In this document: positions 61,477-64,000 of the stretch, piece by piece
Layout: each line of letters starts with the position of its first letter
How positions within the stretch are numbered: position 1 is the stretch's first letter
Assembly (NCBI GenBank): GCA_965369375.1
Contig: CBDUQN010000003.1
Span: forward strand, 1-64,000
Reading direction: 5' to 3'
From: CBDUQN01 sp965369375
GTDB lineage: Bacteria; Krumholzibacteriota; Krumholzibacteriia; Krumholzibacteriales; Krumholzibacteriaceae
DNA: 64,000 nt
The notes under the pieces: model-generated
Told to the model about the DNA's origin: nothing
Database searches by the model: none
What the model saw: the letters and a program-made list of their open reading frames with translations, nothing else
Program-made: the position numbers and the translations under genes

Positions 61477-63042
61477 CTAGTGTCTGAAATGTCTCCTGCC
61501 GGTGAGCACCATCGCCAGTTTGAGCTCATCGGCGGCCTTGATAATCTCTTCGTCACGCATCGAACCGCCGGGCTGGATTATCGATTTGATACCGGCGTCG
61601 GCGAGAACCTCCACGCCGTCGGGAAACGGAAAGAAGGCATCGGAAGCCGCCGACGCGCCTGTTATTTCGAGCCCTTCCCTGCGCGCCTTGTCCACCGCTA
61701 TGCGGCACGAGTCGACCCTGCTCATCTGTCCCGCCCCGACACCGATCGTGCCGTGCCGATCGCAGATCACGATCGCGTTCGAACGGATGTGTTTGGCTAC
61801 TTTCCATGCAAGTTTCATCGCCGCCAGCTCGCGCTCTCCGGGCTCGATCGCCGTCACGACCTCGGGTTTCTCGAGCTCCGGGAAACCCTCGTCCCGTTCC
61901 TGGATGAGGAGGAGATCTCCCACCTCACGCGCGGTCCAGCCGGCGTGGTCTCTGTCCCACTCGGCGCCGGGGACAATGATGAGCCTCAGATTCTTCTTCT
62001 TCCTCAGAATGGAACGGGCGCCATCGGAAAATCCCCGGGCGATGATGACTTCAAGAAATCCCTCCCGGCATGCTTCCGCCGCAGCTTCGTCGACGATACT
62101 GTTGAAGGAAACAACGCTCCCGAATGCCGAAACGGGATCGGTCTTGCGCGCCCTGACGAAACTCCCGGCAGCGTTACCGCACGCTGCGGCTCCGCACGGA
62201 TTCATGTGCTTTATGATAGCGCACGCATTGTCTCCAAGATCCCGCGCGAGAAGAAATGAAGCGTACATGTCTTGAATGTTGTTGTAGGAAAGTTCCTTTC
62301 CCTGAAGCTGCTCGAAAGCCGCGAACGAGCCGACTGACGGCTCTCCGGCATAGAGCGCTCCCTTGAGGTGGGGATTTTCTCCATAGCGCAGGGTGTGCAC
62401 CTTCCTGTATACCTTGATCGTTTCATCGGGGAGTTCACGAGCGACGCCCGTGAGGCGCTCGAAGTAGCTGGATATGGCGGCGTCGTACAATGCGGTATGG
62501 TGAAACGCTTTGGATGCGAGTTTCTTCCTGGTATCGAGGGATATCACGCCCTCGCCGGAATCGAGCTCGTCGATCAAGTCTGCGTAATCACCCGGATCTA
62601 CGCATACGACGACGGAGTGATGGTTCTTCGCCGCCGCACGAATGAGAGTCGGGCCTCCGATATCGATCTGTTCTACGACGTCTCGCTCGTCGAGCTCCGG
62701 ATTTTCCGCCGCTTCCCTGAAGCGGTAGAGGTTGACCGCTACGAGATCGATCATCGGGATATCGAGTTTCTCCGCCGCTTCGAGATGCTCCTTGTTGCCG
62801 CGGTCCGCGAGTATCCCGCCGCTCACCTTGGGGTGAAGGGTCTTTACCCGGCCGTCCATGATCTCGGGAAATCCGGTCAGCGCGCTGATTTCAATAACGC
62901 CGACGTTCGCTTTCCGTATCGCGGCGGCGGTGCCGCCGGATGCTATGATTTCGATTCCCCGCTTGCCAAGAGCCTTGGCGAAAGATTCGAGACCTTGCTT
63001 ATCGGTGACTGAAATGAGAGCCCTTTTGACTTCTATCTTCAT
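61477..63042 (-). CDS. purH: Bifunctional AICAR formyltransferase / IMP cyclohydrolase
   Basis: Last two steps of IMP synthesis. The 521 residues have the N-terminal MGS-like cyclohydrolase domain (ALISVTDKQGLESFAKAL, HPKVSGGIL) and the C-terminal AICAR transformylase (KHMNPCGAA, PGGSMRDEEII). It overlaps purC by 4 bases and is 9 bases from guaA, so all three are one transcript. It uses 10-formyl-THF, linking to folate metabolism. Confidence 0.97.
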   Translation of the reverse strand: MKIEVKRALISVTDKQGLESFAKALGKRGIEIIASGGTAAAIRKANVGVIEISALTGFPEIMDGRVKTLHPKVSGGILADRGNKEHLEAAEKLDIPMIDLVAVNLYRFREAAENPELDERDVVEQIDIGGPTLIRAAAKNHHSVVVCVDPGDYADLIDELDSGEGVISLDTRKKLASKAFHHTALYDAAISSYFERLTGVARELPDETIKVYRKVHTLRYGENPHLKGALYAGEPSVGSFAAFEQLQGKELSYNNIQDMYASFLLARDLGDNACAIIKHMNPCGAAACGNAAGSFVRARKTDPVSAFGSVVSFNSIVDEAAAEACREGFLEVIIARGFSDGARSILRKKKNLRLIIVPGAEWDRDHAGWTAREVGDLLLIQERDEGFPELEKPEVVTAIEPGERELAAMKLAWKVAKHIRSNAIVICDRHGTIGVGAGQMSRVDSCRIAVDKARREGLEITGASAASDAFFPFPDGVEVLADAGIKSIIQPGGSMRDEEIIKAADELKLAMVLTGRRHFRH

Positions 63043-63950
63043 GCCAGATACCTTTCGATGTTCAATTCGGGGAAGAGACGCTCCAGACCGAGATGGTAAC
63101 GCTCCATCGTTTTATTCACAATTTCCACCGGCAGCTCCGGCGCCGGCGGATTGTGATCCCAATTAATTTCATCAAGGTAGTCGCGAACGAATTGCTTGTC
63201 GAGGCTCTTCTGCGGCCGGCCGGGTTCGTATTCCTCCTGCAGCCAGAAACGGGACGAGTCGGGCGTGAAGATCTCGTCGATGAGCACTAATGAATCGTCT
63301 ATGAAGCCGAACTCGAATTTGGTGTCCGCTATGATGATACCCTTTGAAGCCGCGAACTCGCTCGCGCGGGTATATATGTCAATGCTGATGTTCTGGAGCG
63401 CTTCGATCGTATCTTCGCCGACGATCGATGCCGCCTCCTCGAATGTAATGTTCTCATCGTGACCCGACTCGGCTTTCGTGGAAGGGGTGAATATCGGATC
63501 CGGAAGCTTTTCCGAAAGCTTCAGATCCGCCGGCAGCGCTATTCCGCAAACGGAGCCGCTCTTCCGGTACTCCTTCCAGCAGGATCCGGTGATATATCCT
63601 CTGACGATGCACTCGAGATCGATCCTGCCGGCCTTTTTGACGAGCATCGAGCGTCCCCCGAGCTCTTCGGGATGGCGATTGAACGGTTCCGGAAATTCCT
63701 CCACATCGGTGCCGACCAGATGGTTTCCTATATCGGCGAACAGGTTGAACCAGGCCGCCGACATCATCGTCAGGATGACGCCTTTTCCCGGAATCGGTGT
63801 CGGCAGTATCGAGTCGTATGCGGAAATCCTGTCCGTTGCGACGATGAGGAGGCGATCACCAAGATCGTATATGTCCCTCACCTTTCCCCGGTATGACGGT
63901 TCAGCGCCGGGGATCCCGCTGCTCTGTTTATTCGATGTTGCTTCATTCAT
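63039..63950 (-). CDS. purC: Phosphoribosylaminoimidazole-succinocarboxamide synthase
   Basis: Joins CAIR and aspartate with ATP to give SAICAR. The 303 residues are the long bacterial form resembling the yeast enzyme. YRGKVRDIYDL, the SAYDSILPTPIPGKG stretch and EYRKSGSVCG with downstream DTKFEFGF are present. The ATG at 63950 overlaps a probable upstream frame that runs off the window. Confidence 0.96.
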   Translation of the reverse strand: MNEATSNKQSSGIPGAEPSYRGKVRDIYDLGDRLLIVATDRISAYDSILPTPIPGKGVILTMMSAAWFNLFADIGNHLVGTDVEEFPEPFNRHPEELGGRSMLVKKAGRIDLECIVRGYITGSCWKEYRKSGSVCGIALPADLKLSEKLPDPIFTPSTKAESGHDENITFEEAASIVGEDTIEALQNISIDIYTRASEFAASKGIIIADTKFEFGFIDDSLVLIDEIFTPDSSRFWLQEEYEPGRPQKSLDKQFVRDYLDEINWDHNPPAPELPVEIVNKTMERYHLGLERLFPELNIERYLA

Positions 63951-64000
63951 GGTTCTCTATGAAAAGCCTCCTTCCTTCCACACGCAGTTTCCCTTCGGCA
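63943..64000 (-). CDS. Partial C-terminus of an upstream gene
   Basis: On the minus strand an open frame enters from the right edge and ends at 63943, overlapping the purC start by 8 bases. Its last residues are AEGKLRVEGRRLFIENHE, with a protein-like composition. The overlap is of the kind seen between the other genes here, so it is probably the gene before purC in the operon. Only 18 residues are visible, so I cannot name it. Two other frames also reach a stop nearby, which limits certainty. Confidence 0.4.
   Translation of the reverse strand, partial: AEGKLRVEGRRLFIENHE

Overview
The window is a dense stretch of bacterial chromosome. It holds 50 complete protein genes, one gene cut by the right edge and three tRNA genes. 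All but two of the protein genes (rpsT and a homocysteine methyltransferase/methylenetetrahydrofolate reductase gene) lie on the minus strand. I see no insertion sequence, prophage, CRISPR array or rRNA, and no gene-free stretch longer than about 210 bases. The host is a Gram-negative (diderm) bacterium. It has LapA/LapB, an LpxL-type acyltransferase, an outer-membrane barrel protein, a lipobox lipoprotein, and meso-diaminopimelate and lytic transglycosylase genes. Several traits fit a poorly cultured lineage of the FCB/Krumholzibacteriota/Eisenbacteria/Latescibacterota kind: an Ig-like lipoprotein beginning CAVVKPPPGGPEDKTPP, a MA-type protease fused to a propeller and a barrel, a Cmk-PlsC fusion, and TrmFO with HslUV-XerC. 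That placement is inference; I could not run a phylogeny.

Layout, left to right. 0-9.8 kb: tRNA-Pro(CGG), a COG2426 membrane protein, pcm and surE, a family 2 glycosyltransferase, an LpxL-like acyltransferase, tRNA-Pro(GGG), a MerR-type regulator, gpsA-plsY (phospholipid synthesis), der, a PDZ/radical-SAM DUF512 protein, tRNA-Gly(CCC) and miaA. 9.8-16.6 kb: mutL and mutS, flanking a large GAF-domain signalling protein whose GGDEF-like end has lost its catalytic motif. 16.6-24 kb: a SPOR/TPR protein, lapB, lapA, the paired tRNA methylthiotransferases miaB and mtaB, then rpsA. 24-32.5 kb: ispH, a cmk-plsC fusion, hisC, a 23S pseudouridine synthase, scpB-scpA, xerD, uvrC. 32.5-42.3 kb: rpsT(+) facing proS, the metabolic fusion (+), a 934-residue surface protease/barrel protein, dapF, an Ig-like lipoprotein, argF. 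42.4-52.4 kb: hslU, hslV, xerC, trmFO, topA, smg, secA. 52.5-59.8 kb: a block of envelope and scaffold genes (pseudo-phosphatase/PQQ-propeller, J-domain/TPR, TPR, NHL, lytic transglycosylase). 59.9-64 kb: guaA, purH, purC.

Most neighbours overlap by 1-40 bases or sit within 20 bases of each other, so the window reads as a few long co-transcribed and translationally coupled units. The least routine items are an eight-cysteine insertion in the SecA motor, the protease-propeller-barrel protein, the degenerate PP2C-TM-PQQ protein with its scaffold neighbours, the inactive-looking GGDEF protein between mutS and mutL, and the Cmk-PlsC fusion. Nothing here is clearly a new defence or mobile system.
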